Below, piece after piece: positions 53,812 through 62,838 of a stretch of DNA of 64,000 nt (the stretch's first letter is position 1; each line of letters starts with the position of its first letter). Below the pieces are notes generated by a model. The model did no database searches, was not told where the DNA came from, and saw nothing but the letters and a program-made list of their open reading frames with translations. A program made the translations under genes and the position numbers. This DNA is from CAVWDU01 sp963753815 (GTDB lineage: Bacteria > Pseudomonadota > Gammaproteobacteria > Pseudomonadales > Halieaceae): the NCBI GenBank assembly GCA_963753815.1, contig CAVWDU010000003.1, forward strand, positions 434,001 through 498,000. Direction: 5' to 3'.

Positions 53812-55235
53812 CGCTTACACTCCAGGTGGCCGCTGAGGACATCGGAGCCACCGGCCACGTTGCCGAAGATATCCACCCGGCCGAAGACGCCCGAGCGGTG
53901 CACAATGGTCAATCCTGCGTAGCAGTCCCGCCACCAACCGCGGTTGCCCAGCAGATTACGCAGGGGAAAATCCACCTGCGCCTCCAGGTAATTGAGAAAC
54001 CGCGAAGTGTTCTCGTCTTCATCCTGCTTGATCTGTTCAACCGCTGAAATCTCTTCCGCGTAAGACACGCCGTAACCGAAACCGTAACGGAACAGCTCCC
54101 GGCTCGTCCAGGGTGAATAACCGGTGCCCATCAGCATGAAATAGGCGTTGAACTCGTAGAAGTCGTCCTGCAGGTCGTCTTCCAGGCGTCGGTTGACTGA
54201 GAGTTTTCCCCACATATCAGCCCGCGGGCCATCCAGCACCAGCTTACCCAGGGTCAGACCGACCAGGTGAGTATCGACGTCCTCACTGCCCTTGACCTGC
54301 CCGCGGTGGATTTTATGAAACGTCTCCTCGGCGGTATAGCCGTAGTTGATCCGCCAGCTCCAGTCCTGCACGGCATCGTCCTCGGCCCGCACGACGAGCT
54401 CACCGGAGGATACGCTGCCGAAATCAAGCAGCGCCCCGACCATGGCGGTCGCGACGAGGTCGTCGTCGACCAGTGGGCTGTCGGCTACCGTATCATCGAG
54501 GCGTTCGACCGCCAGGTTTGCATACACCTTGAGCCGTGGCGTCCAGTCGAACGCGGTATTGATGCCCAGCCGCCGCTGCAGCCCGGCATCGGCGCGGTAG
54601 GCAGGCAGGTCCTCGCGCGACTCGGCACTGCTCACCCCGTAGTAGTAGTCGAGCAGATCCTCGTCCTGGTACACGAGGCTGGCAAAGGGTGACACCGTGA
54701 ACCGCCCATGGCGCCAGTCATAGCGGTAAGTCAGCTCGGCCTCGGAACCGCTGTGACGATCCAGGGTGTCGTGGACCCAGGACAGGGAGAGCCTGCCGAG
54801 ATCACCTGAAAGGCTCACCTCGAGCCCGCCATCAAGGCTTTGCCGGCGAGGCTCGACAGTACGGAAGAAACTATCGCGCTCCGGCTCGAGGCGATCGAAG
54901 CGGTAATCCAGGATCGCATCCAGGCTGAATGCATCGCCGTCAAAAAGGTGCAATCCGCCGGTGCTGCCGCGCGCAAAGAGTCGCTCGCCCTCGAAGTAGT
55001 AGAACGGAAAGGTATCGAAATCTGCGCTGGAAAAGTCGCTGCCAAGGTCGTCGATGCCGCGGTAGGGACTGTCGCCGAAGCGAAAACCCACACCGATTGC
55101 AAGGCTGCCGGGAGGCAATTGCACGCCGTGAACCTCGGTCACGGGATTACCTGCCCCGGCACCGGCGGCGGCGAGTATGCCGAGCATTGGAAGGATTCGA
55201 CACCAGACGCACGATGACCTCCACCCCCCGGCCAT
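53808..55235 (-). CDS. MipA/OmpV-like outer-membrane protein
   Basis: About 475 residues from ATG 55235 (a signal-peptide-like RILPMLGILAAAGAGAG follows); ATG 55256 is the alternative. The body has the alternating hydrophobic-strand pattern of a beta-barrel: FPFYYFEGERLFARGSTGGLHLFDGD, LDYRFDRLEPERDSFF, and the C-terminus with aromatic-rich strands ending in a Cys-Lys-Arg tail. MipA/OmpV family members are outer-membrane proteins sometimes linked to MltA or to ion uptake. The 510-residue open frame upstream of 55235 lacks signal-peptide character. Confidence 0.8.
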   Translation of the reverse strand: MAGGWRSSCVWCRILPMLGILAAAGAGAGNPVTEVHGVQLPPGSLAIGVGFRFGDSPYRGIDDLGSDFSSADFDTFPFYYFEGERLFARGSTGGLHLFDGDAFSLDAILDYRFDRLEPERDSFFRTVEPRRQSLDGGLEVSLSGDLGRLSLSWVHDTLDRHSGSEAELTYRYDWRHGRFTVSPFASLVYQDEDLLDYYYGVSSAESREDLPAYRADAGLQRRLGINTAFDWTPRLKVYANLAVERLDDTVADSPLVDDDLVATAMVGALLDFGSVSSGELVVRAEDDAVQDWSWRINYGYTAEETFHKIHRGQVKGSEDVDTHLVGLTLGKLVLDGPRADMWGKLSVNRRLEDDLQDDFYEFNAYFMLMGTGYSPWTSRELFRYGFGYGVSYAEEISAVEQIKQDEDENTSRFLNYLEAQVDFPLRNLLGNRGWWRDCYAGLTIVHRSGVFGRVDIFGNVAGGSDVLSGHLECKR

Positions 55236-55417
55236 CCACGTACTTCTCTCAACCATCTGTTGACCAGGATAAAGCGTCCCAAGTTGGCGCGAGTCTAAAA
55301 CACAGGCGCCAATTCCCCAAACGCCGTGTGTGGAGGGCATTTACCCGCGCCCCCTTCTGCCCGGCCAGTGCAGCGAGTAGACTATAGCTTCGTTCCCAAC
55401 TCCCTCACAGGTCACCC

Positions 55418-57157
55418 ATGGGCAGCAAGATTCCTGTCGAAAAACCGCTCGTCATACTTCACGGCGACGAAATGGCGCAGGTCGCTTTCAAGCGCATATT
55501 GGAGCAGTTCGTCACCCACCGGCTCGATATCAGGCTGGTGGAGATCGACCTGACGGCGGAGAACCGCCTGGTTACCAACGGCCAGGCCGTGAACGAGGCG
55601 ATCGAGGCCCTGAAAACCTACGGCGTGGGTATCAAGAATGCCGGCATGACGGTCAACCGCCAGCAACTTGACGAATTGCTGGCCCGGCACCCCGAGATCA
55701 ACGAAGCAGAATTGGACAAGCTAGCGACAAAATCTCCCAACGGCGCGATTCGCAAGGGCATTGGCGGCAACATCACCCGGGAGGAAATCCAGTTCCGCAA
55801 CCTGCAGGTCAGACACCCCGACTGGATCGGCCGCGATATCGAGGTCGATACCATGGACAACGGCGGCATCAAGGACAGTTACAACGAACTGTCGACCACC
55901 ACCGGTATCGCCAAGCTGGTGTTCGTCGGTGCCAGTGGCGATCCGGTTGAATTGCATCGCCGCCTGGTCAACAAGGGCGACCCGTGGCTGCTGGCGACCA
56001 ACGATATCGACGATGTACGGGCATGGGCCCACCGCTTCTTTCAACGTGCCCTCGACGAGAAGCGCGACGTCTATCTCGGGCTCAAGGATACCGTCATACC
56101 GGGCTACGATGGTGCCATGCGGGCGGCAATCGAAGACATCTACCAGCGCGACTACCGGGAGAAGCTGGCAGCGGCAGGACTGCAGTATCACTATGAATTG
56201 ATCGATGCGCAGGCCGCGCGGCTGGTGTCGAATCCACCGGAGCGAGCACTGTGGGGGGTTCCCGACAATACGACAGGGCGCAAGCTCTACAAGCTGGTCC
56301 GCAGTCTGCGCAAGTACGGCATACCCAGCCGCAAGCACCATGAATCCATCTCCCGGATGAGCGCCGGGGGCGGTGATCAGTACGGCAGCTTCAATGCCCC
56401 AATGCGTGAGGACGGGATTCTCAAGGTTATCGTGGACGGCGAGGAAAAACACGCCCGCCACGTCCGCAAAGACGATCCCGCCCTGTTCATGTCCAACGAT
56501 GCGCAGGCCATCAAGGACTGGGTCTATCAGGTTTTCCGCGACGCCTCGCACAAGGAAAAAGAAGTGTATTTCGGCCTCAAGCGCGAGTACATGCCCTACG
56601 ACGAGGTGTTCAGCACCGCCATCACCGACGTGCGCCGGGAACTCGCCCGCCACGACACGCCCCCGCCGTCTTTCATGATCATGCGGCCCTCGAGCCAGCT
56701 CAAGAAGATGATCACCGACCCGGCCCGCAACGCCCTGTACCCCGCGCAGAATCTCGATGGCGACATTTTTTCTGACATCTCTGCGGCCCTGGGCGGCAGC
56801 CTCGCCACCGCCAGCTCCATCATCGAAAGCAAAGACGGCACCATGCTCTTCGAGGCACCCCACGGCACCGCCCATGATCTCTACCTGCGCTACGTCGAGA
56901 CCGACGGCCGCGAGGCCCACTTCAACTCTTCGGCGCTGGTGTTTGCCGTCGCCAATGCCCTCCAGACCCTGGCGACACGCGAGGACAACAACGCCCTGCT
57001 GGCCTATTCAGAGAGCCTGAAGGAAGCCCTGATTACCACCGTTGAACAGGGCAAGATCACCGGCGACCTGAAGGGCAAGACCACGGATCCCGACAGCGAA
57101 ATCATCCTCGACATGGTAGGGTTTCTCGACGCCGTGGAGGCCAACATCGCCGCGTGA
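55418..57157 (+). CDS. NADP-type isocitrate dehydrogenase with internal duplication
   Basis: 579 residues, about 170 more than standard homodimeric NADP-IDH. Eukaryote-like IDH features: LVILHGDEMAQVAF (start), ENRLVTNGQAVNEAIEALKTYGVGIKNAG, KSPNGAIRKGIGGNI (substrate loop 105-119) and EAPHGTAHD (479-487). A segment from about 135-290 (NDIDDVRAWAHRFF..DVYLGLKD..YDGAMRAAIEDIYQ) recurs at about 303-455 (NDAQAIKDWVYQVF..EVYFGLKR..YDEVFSTAITDVRR), so the small domain appears twice. It would oxidise isocitrate to 2-oxoglutarate. No repressor or partner gene is adjacent; the duplication is discussed under findings. Confidence 0.82.
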   Translation: MGSKIPVEKPLVILHGDEMAQVAFKRILEQFVTHRLDIRLVEIDLTAENRLVTNGQAVNEAIEALKTYGVGIKNAGMTVNRQQLDELLARHPEINEAELDKLATKSPNGAIRKGIGGNITREEIQFRNLQVRHPDWIGRDIEVDTMDNGGIKDSYNELSTTTGIAKLVFVGASGDPVELHRRLVNKGDPWLLATNDIDDVRAWAHRFFQRALDEKRDVYLGLKDTVIPGYDGAMRAAIEDIYQRDYREKLAAAGLQYHYELIDAQAARLVSNPPERALWGVPDNTTGRKLYKLVRSLRKYGIPSRKHHESISRMSAGGGDQYGSFNAPMREDGILKVIVDGEEKHARHVRKDDPALFMSNDAQAIKDWVYQVFRDASHKEKEVYFGLKREYMPYDEVFSTAITDVRRELARHDTPPPSFMIMRPSSQLKKMITDPARNALYPAQNLDGDIFSDISAALGGSLATASSIIESKDGTMLFEAPHGTAHDLYLRYVETDGREAHFNSSALVFAVANALQTLATREDNNALLAYSESLKEALITTVEQGKITGDLKGKTTDPDSEIILDMVGFLDAVEANIAA

Positions 57158-57230
57158 CCGGCGCGGCGGAGGGCGGGTCAGCCCAGCGTCAGCCAGCACT
57201 GCAGGCCTGCTCCGGCACGCTCACCCGGGC

Positions 57231-58862
57231 TCACCCGGGCTCACCTTCCAGGTATTCCATGAGCTTCGCGTCGGCCTGGTCGCCGAAGAGAATGCGGCAG
57301 GCTTCCCGTAACCCGGGGGCATCCCGCAGCTTTTCCGCCCTTACCACAAGCTCGATTTTTGATCTCCGCCGCATGAAGTCCTCGAGTTTGACGATCATTT
57401 CCCGGCGCGCCGCGAGCTCGATCTCGCAGCGCGTGTATTCAGCGTCCTCGATCAGCAGCGCGGCGCAACTTTCATCCTCGCGGATTCGTTCCAGCAAAAT
57501 GAATGCACTGTTGCCGTATCGTCGCCAAAAACGCTCCGACAGGGGCTCGGGAGATGAGGGGTCTGTGAGCTTGTCGAGACCCATTCTGCGCGCCTGCAGC
57601 ATGAACTGCTCGCGAACCTCATCGGCGGGCTCACCGTACCAGTGCTGGTCGGGGTCCGGAACCTCGATGCCCATGCGGCCGATCAGCCCGGCAACCTCGT
57701 CGCCCACGTTGAGGCAGTCCGTCAGTTTGCCGCCATAGATACTGAGCTGTCGACATTTTGTATCTTTCTCGATCACGTGCTTGCGCGACAACTGCACCCA
57801 CTCGGTGTCGGGATCGGCAGCGGACTCTCCCCGCGCCGCCGCAACAGCCAGCGGGCGCACGCCGACGCGCTCGGCGATGATATCGTCTCGGGAGAGAGGC
57901 GGGTCGAGGTCAAGGAGGGCGTTGACGTTATCGAGGACAAAGTCGCGATCCGCCTCGGTAACACCTTCCACCGGGTCGGTAACCCGCGTGTCCGTGGTGC
58001 CGATGCAGGTCTTGGGTCCCATGGGGATAAGAAAGAACATTCGGCCGTCACTGGCGAAGAAGGTCAGCACGCGCGAGCTAGGGCTCAGCCGATCGACGAT
58101 CAGATGAATGCCTTTCGACAGCAGGTGTCGGTGACCCGTATCGGTATCCAGCAGGGCATTCTGCGGGTCGACCCACGGTCCGCAGGCATTGATCAGAGCG
58201 GCAGCGCGGATTCGCAGGCCCCGCCCACCCGCGCGATCGCGGGCTTCGATTTCCCAGCGATCACCGTGGAAGCTTCCCCCGATCGACTCCACGTAGTTGG
58301 CGGCAACGCACCCGAAATTGAGGGCACTGCGAACAAAGTTGAAGACGAAACGCGCGTCGTTGTCGTAGAGGTAGCAGTCGGAATACTCCAGGCCCCCGGC
58401 GGCATTGGCAGTATCCACTATCGGCTCCGCGGCCTCGATAGAGGCGGCGCTGCGGTAACGCGGCGCCCGGGTTGCGAAGCGTCCCATAATCCAGTAGAGC
58501 ACGCTCCCCAGGTACACCAGCCCCGGCCAGAACCGGAAACCGCGCTGAATCGCAACCAGGAAACGTATCTCGCGAACCGTAGAGGGGTAGGCCCGCATCA
58601 GCCGGTTGCGCGACTTGCAGAGCTTGTTGACCAGCAGCAGCTCACCCGTTTCCAGGTACTTGATGCCTCCCCAGGCGAGATTCGACGAACTGGAGCTGAC
58701 CCCGCTGGCGAAGTCCCCGCGATCAATCAACGCCACCCGCACACCGCGCGCGGCGAGCGAGGCGGCCGATACGGCGCCATTGATACCGCCGCCAATTATC
58801 AGCACGTCGAACTCCTGCTCCGCCAGCTTGCGCAGGTTGGCGTCGCGCAGACTCACAGCCAT
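57231..58862 (-). CDS. glpD: Glycerol-3-phosphate dehydrogenase, FAD-dependent
   Basis: 543 residues from ATG 58862 with AAGGG upstream; the longer frame to 59039 has no homology. The FAD-binding GGGING is at residues 24-29, followed by RGVRVALIDRGDFASGVSSSSSNLAWGGIKYLE, the GlpD hallmark. C-terminal domain with RMGLDKLTDPSSPEPLSERFWRRYG. It oxidises glycerol 3-phosphate to dihydroxyacetone phosphate and passes electrons to quinone at the inner membrane. The 3' end has a 10-bp tandem duplication TCACCCGGGC at 57221-57240 that includes the stop codon. Confidence 0.93.
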   Translation of the reverse strand: MAVSLRDANLRKLAEQEFDVLIIGGGINGAVSAASLAARGVRVALIDRGDFASGVSSSSSNLAWGGIKYLETGELLLVNKLCKSRNRLMRAYPSTVREIRFLVAIQRGFRFWPGLVYLGSVLYWIMGRFATRAPRYRSAASIEAAEPIVDTANAAGGLEYSDCYLYDNDARFVFNFVRSALNFGCVAANYVESIGGSFHGDRWEIEARDRAGGRGLRIRAAALINACGPWVDPQNALLDTDTGHRHLLSKGIHLIVDRLSPSSRVLTFFASDGRMFFLIPMGPKTCIGTTDTRVTDPVEGVTEADRDFVLDNVNALLDLDPPLSRDDIIAERVGVRPLAVAAARGESAADPDTEWVQLSRKHVIEKDTKCRQLSIYGGKLTDCLNVGDEVAGLIGRMGIEVPDPDQHWYGEPADEVREQFMLQARRMGLDKLTDPSSPEPLSERFWRRYGNSAFILLERIREDESCAALLIEDAEYTRCEIELAARREMIVKLEDFMRRRSKIELVVRAEKLRDAPGLREACRILFGDQADAKLMEYLEGEPG

Positions 58863-59095
58863 GAACAACCCTTTCCGGCACCCCGGCGGCAGCTGCAGCA
58901 ATATGTCCCGGCCATATCGTTTCCCTTTCCTGTGACAGCCAGAGGATACAATATCGCCAGGCAAAAACCCCATTGCACACGCCGACGCCCGCCCGCCGCC
59001 GTGCTCATCCCGATGCGCGCGGGGCCCCGCGATGCTCATCGCGAACGGGCCATCGCCCTGCTACACTGAGTCGCTCGGTGTCACCGCAATGGCCA

Positions 59096-59237
59096 GGCAG
59101 CCTGCTGAAGATCGAGCAGGCGAGTTGGTGACAAGGCAAAAATCGGCGCAAACACGCAGTGTGCGGACAGTTCATGATGATTTGAGCCGATTTGTCATGC
59201 CGTATCGTGCCGGCTGAGGCTTTTTCAGCGGGCTGCC
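59096..59237. mobile_element. 142-bp palindromic repeat element, copy 2 (MITE-like)
   Basis: The stretch begins GGCAGCCTGCTGAAG and ends with CTTTTTCAGCGGGCTGCC, imperfect inverted repeats matching those of copy 1 (47118-47261). The central part shares ACAAGGCAAAAATCGGCG, GAGCCGATT and CGTATCGTGCCGGCTGAGGC with copy 1, allowing point changes. It is intergenic, between glpD and the MBL hydrolase gene, and has no coding content. Confidence 0.75.
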
Positions 59238-59299
59238 GGATGAAAACCGGCTGCTGTTGACCAGGTACCCGAACCATAGACTGCAAGCGACGACACGTG

Positions 59300-60376
59300 A
59301 TGCCCGACGACAAGCCCGAGGTCTACCGCGGCCTGAGCTATCCATTCGGCCGCCATGCATCCCCCCCCCAGGGTGTGGCGGAGCCGGTTGCCGACGGTGT
59401 CTACTGGGTGCGGTTTCCCATGCCCATGTCGCTGGACCACATCAATATCTGGCTGCTGGAGGATACCGACGGCTGGACGGTGGTGGACACCTGTCTCGAT
59501 GTCAGCACCTCCCGCGATATCTGGGAGCAACTCATCGACGGGTTTCTCGGGAGCAAGCCAGTTACCCGCGTTATCTGCACCCACATGCACCCCGATCACG
59601 TTGGCCTGGCGGGCTGGCTGACCACGCGCTTCGGCTGCGAGCTGTGGATGTCGCGCGAAGAATTCCTGATGTGCAGGGCGATGGTGGCAGACACCGGCCG
59701 CGCCGCGCCCCAGGTGGCACTGCGGTTCTACCATGCTGCGGGCTATGGCGAGGAACAATTGCAGGTCTACCGCGAGAAATTCGGCAACTTCGGCCGCGCG
59801 ATTCACCCGCTGCCAGACAGCTTTCGCCGACTGATGGACGGCGACACGCTGCGCATCGCCGGACGTTACTGGCAGGTCGTGGTGGGCAGCGGCCATTCTC
59901 CGGAGCATGCCTGCCTGTACTGTCCGGCGCTCAAAGTGCTGATTTCGGGCGATCAGGTGCTACCGCGCATCACGTCCAACGTCAGCGTCTTTCCAACCGA
60001 ACCAGCAGGCGACCCGCTCCGGGAATGGTTGCGCTCCTGTTCGCGGATCCGCGACCGATTACCGGGTGACCTGTTGGTACTGCCGGCCCACGAAGCGCCG
60101 TTTTACGGCCTGCACGTGCGTCTGACCCAGTTGATCGAATCCCATGAACGTGACCTCGACCAGTTGTACGACTGCCTCGCCGAGCCCCGGCGCGCGGTCG
60201 ACTGTTTCCCCGCCCTGTTCGCGCGGAAAATCGGTCCCGCCGACCAGGGCCTGGCCACAGGTGAGACGCTGGCCCACCTCAACTGCCTGCTGGGTCGACG
60301 CCGTATCAGCCGTCGCCGTGATGAGCAGGGTGTCGACTGGTACGAGCAACGACCGGAAACAGCTGACTTTGACTGA
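59300..60376 (+). CDS. MBL-fold metallo-hydrolase
   Basis: 358 residues. The zinc-binding THMHPDHVG gives His95, His97, Asp99 and His100; a second His lies in VVGSGHSPEH. The first part (VADGVYWVRFPMPMSLDHINIWLLEDTDGWTVVDTC) is the usual MBL N-terminal half. The C-terminal 110 residues (LPAHEAPFYGLHVRLTQLIESHERDLDQLYD) resemble the extension of the hydroxyacylglutathione-hydrolase-like LACTB2 group. Substrate unknown. A GTG three bases before the ATG is the alternative start; the ribosome site is weak. Confidence 0.88.
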   Translation: MPDDKPEVYRGLSYPFGRHASPPQGVAEPVADGVYWVRFPMPMSLDHINIWLLEDTDGWTVVDTCLDVSTSRDIWEQLIDGFLGSKPVTRVICTHMHPDHVGLAGWLTTRFGCELWMSREEFLMCRAMVADTGRAAPQVALRFYHAAGYGEEQLQVYREKFGNFGRAIHPLPDSFRRLMDGDTLRIAGRYWQVVVGSGHSPEHACLYCPALKVLISGDQVLPRITSNVSVFPTEPAGDPLREWLRSCSRIRDRLPGDLLVLPAHEAPFYGLHVRLTQLIESHERDLDQLYDCLAEPRRAVDCFPALFARKIGPADQGLATGETLAHLNCLLGRRRISRRRDEQGVDWYEQRPETADFD

Positions 60377-60417
60377 CAGTCGATACCCGGTCAAGGAACA
60401 GGAACGGAGGTCCCCCA

Positions 60418-60618
60418 ATGCCGCAAGGCCTGAAAGTATTCGCGCTGCGAAGGTACTACCGCTTTATCAGCAAACACAGCTGGCGCGCCCGCCTCGCCGC
60501 TTCGGAGGCAGGTGTCGCCTGCTCCGAGAGGCCCAATGCAGACTGCAGAGCCATGTTGACTGAATTGGCCACCTGGCTGGAGAACCCCGGCACGACCGGG
60601 GCGAGGATCGAATCATGA
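60418..60618 (+). CDS. Small orphan protein translationally coupled to zwf
   Basis: 66 residues, with a strong GGAGGT six bases before the ATG and an ATGA overlap with zwf. It is basic (RRYYRFISKHSWRARLAA near the start) with no recognisable domain. The ribosome site, the overlap and codon use argue that it is translated and may set zwf translation. No family recognised. Confidence 0.6.
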   Translation: MPQGLKVFALRRYYRFISKHSWRARLAASEAGVACSERPNADCRAMLTELATWLENPGTTGARIES

Positions 60619-62075
60619 GCCCCTCGGTCGACCTGGTCATTTTCGGGGGCACTGGCGACCTGTCCACGCGCAAGCTGTTGCCCGCACTGTTCCAGCTTCA
60701 TCGGCACGGGCTGGCCGGGCCGCTGCGGCGGATCGTCGCCACCGGCAGGGGCGAGGGCAGTACCGAGTCGTTCCGCGATGACGCCAACGCCAACCTGCAG
60801 CGTTACCTGCCGGAGGGGCAGTGGGATGAATCCGTGTGGAAGGTATTTCGGGATTCGCTCCACTACTGTCAGCTGGATGCCGGCAACGCCGATGACTACA
60901 TACAGCTGGCAACGCTGCTGGATGAACCCGAAACCACTGCAGACGTGCGCCTGTTCTACCTCGCCACCCTGCCGTCCCTCTACGGAGAGATCTGCGAACG
61001 ACTTCAGGGCTGTGGAGCCGTGCAGGCCAACAGCCGGGTAGTGCTCGAAAAACCGCTCGGGCACGACCTCGAATCCTGCCGGCAGATCAACGAACAGGTC
61101 GCCGCGGTGTTCACCGAAGAGGCCACCTTCCGCATCGACCACTACCTGGGCAAGGAAACGGTCCAGAACCTGCTGGCACTGCGCTTCGGCAACCCCCTGT
61201 TCCATCCCATGTGGAACAGCACTTTTATCAGCAACGTGCAGATCACGGTGGCCGAGGAGATTGGCGTGGAGGGTCGCGGCGGCTACTACGCGCGCACCGG
61301 CGCGCTGCGTGACATGGTCCAGAACCACCTGCTGCAGGTGCTGTCCATCGTTGCCATGGAGCCACCTGCCAGCCTCCTGCCGGGCGATATCCGCGACGAG
61401 AAGATGAAGGTGTTGCGCGCACTCGAGCCCATCGGTACCAGCGCCGTGAAAACCTGCACAGTCCGGGGACGCTACCAGGCCGGGGCGGTGAATGGTGAGG
61501 CCGTCAAGGGCTTCCTGGAAGAGGCCGAGTACCAGGATGCGCACCACACGGAGACCTTCGTGGCCATCCGGGCTCACATCAACAACTGGCGCTGGGCGGG
61601 TGTACCGTTTTACCTGAGAACCGGCAAGCGCCTCAGTCGACGCTACTCGGAAATAGCCATCGAATACCGCAGGCCCCAGTTTTCGCTCTTCGGGTCCGAC
61701 GCATTGGAGCTGACCAACAAACTGGTGATTCACCTCCAGCCAGAGGAGAGCATCACACTGCAGACCCTGAACAAGAAACCCGGACTGACCAAACAGCTGC
61801 GGCTGCAGCCGGTGGAGCTGCAGTTGACCGACCACGACGAAGCCAAACTCGACAGTTACGACGCCTACGAGCGCCTGCTGCTGGATGCACTCAATGGCGA
61901 CCAGACACTGTTCATGCGCCGGGACGAAGTGGAAACCGCGTGGCGCTGGATCGATTCCATTATCGAGGCCTGGGACGAGGTCAGTATGCCGATCAAGCCC
62001 TACAACGCCGGTACCATGGGCCCGAGTGCAGCCACGACCCTGGTGGCTGTCGACAACCACCAGTGGCACGAATAA
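60615..62075 (+). CDS. zwf: Glucose-6-phosphate dehydrogenase
   Basis: 486 residues. The NADP motif GGTGDLSTRKL starts at residue 11 and the catalytic RIDHYLGK at residues 173-180, with YARTGALRDMVQNHLLQVL following. The C-terminal FYLRTGKRL and AWRWIDSIIEAWDE complete the family pattern. It oxidises glucose 6-phosphate to 6-phosphogluconolactone, generating NADPH, as the first step of the pentose-phosphate or Entner-Doudoroff route. ATGA overlap with the small upstream gene and a 28-base gap to pgl support an operon. Confidence 0.95.
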   Translation: MSPSVDLVIFGGTGDLSTRKLLPALFQLHRHGLAGPLRRIVATGRGEGSTESFRDDANANLQRYLPEGQWDESVWKVFRDSLHYCQLDAGNADDYIQLATLLDEPETTADVRLFYLATLPSLYGEICERLQGCGAVQANSRVVLEKPLGHDLESCRQINEQVAAVFTEEATFRIDHYLGKETVQNLLALRFGNPLFHPMWNSTFISNVQITVAEEIGVEGRGGYYARTGALRDMVQNHLLQVLSIVAMEPPASLLPGDIRDEKMKVLRALEPIGTSAVKTCTVRGRYQAGAVNGEAVKGFLEEAEYQDAHHTETFVAIRAHINNWRWAGVPFYLRTGKRLSRRYSEIAIEYRRPQFSLFGSDALELTNKLVIHLQPEESITLQTLNKKPGLTKQLRLQPVELQLTDHDEAKLDSYDAYERLLLDALNGDQTLFMRRDEVETAWRWIDSIIEAWDEVSMPIKPYNAGTMGPSAATTLVAVDNHQWHE

Positions 62076-62102
62076 GCACACGAATCCGGAGCGGGGCGCG
62101 CG

Positions 62103-62783
62103 ATGCAATGGCATGAATTCACTGACCGGACCGCGCTGGACCGGGCCCTGGCAGAGCACATCGCCGCGGGCCTGCGCCGCAGTATCGACCGGACCGGGGC
62201 AGCATCACTGGCCCTGTCGGGCGGCAGCACCCCGATACCGATGCTGCGTTGCCTGTCGCGTTGCGATCTCCCCTGGCAACGGGTCGCCGTCACCCTGGTA
62301 GACGACCGCTGGGTTCCCGTCTCCCACCCTGATTCCAACGAGCGCATGCTGCGGGAAACCCTGCTTCAGAACGCCGCTGCCTCGGCCGTCCTTGTAGGGC
62401 TCAAGACACCGCATGAAAGCCCCTGGGAAGGGCTCGCCGAGAGCCGGGAGAGGCTTGCCACCGTTACATCACCGTTTACGATGGTAGTGCTCGGCATGGG
62501 CGGTGATGGCCACACCGCTTCCTGGTTTCCACGGGCCGAGAACCTGGCGGAACTGCTGTCGGCCCGGAGCGGGGAACGGCTGATGGCGGTTGAACCGGTC
62601 ACTGCGCCCCACCCGCGCATCACCCTGACCCTGCCGGCTGTCTGTGACAGCCTCGAGATCGTCCTGCACATCACCGGCGAGGACAAGCGCGCTGTTCTTG
62701 AGTCAGCCGCTGACGCAAACTACCCGATTGCCGCGGTGTCGGCACTGCAGTCGCCGCCGGTGTCGATCTGGTGGGCCCCCTGA
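62103..62783 (+). CDS. pgl: 6-phosphogluconolactonase
   Basis: 226 residues of the glucosamine-6-phosphate isomerase/6-phosphogluconolactonase fold. SGGSTPIPMLRCLSR near residue 39, VTLVDDRWVPVSHPDSNERM near residue 64 and MGGDGHTASWFP near residue 133 are diagnostic. It hydrolyses the product of Zwf. It follows zwf closely and completes the oxidative branch pair. Confidence 0.93.
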   Translation: MQWHEFTDRTALDRALAEHIAAGLRRSIDRTGAASLALSGGSTPIPMLRCLSRCDLPWQRVAVTLVDDRWVPVSHPDSNERMLRETLLQNAAASAVLVGLKTPHESPWEGLAESRERLATVTSPFTMVVLGMGGDGHTASWFPRAENLAELLSARSGERLMAVEPVTAPHPRITLTLPAVCDSLEIVLHITGEDKRAVLESAADANYPIAAVSALQSPPVSIWWAP

Positions 62784-62791
62784 ACCGAAAC

Positions 62792-62811
62792 GCGCCCGTG
62801 ACACCGGGCGC
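62792..62811. terminator. Hairpin between convergent genes, possible bidirectional terminator
   Basis: GCGCCCG (62792-62798) pairs with CGGGCGC (62805-62811) around TGACAC, a 7-bp GC-only stem. It sits between the convergent pgl and alcohol dehydrogenase genes. There is no T-run on either side, so it may act only weakly or as a transcript-end stabiliser. Confidence 0.35.
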
Positions 62812-62838
62812 TGCTGCCGCGCCGGGAACGGATGCGGT

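Noticed and set aside
60456..62159. A 567-codon open frame on the minus strand across zwf
   Set aside because: It mirrors zwf codon structure (GC-rich third positions), has no recognisable domain, and zwf is unambiguous.
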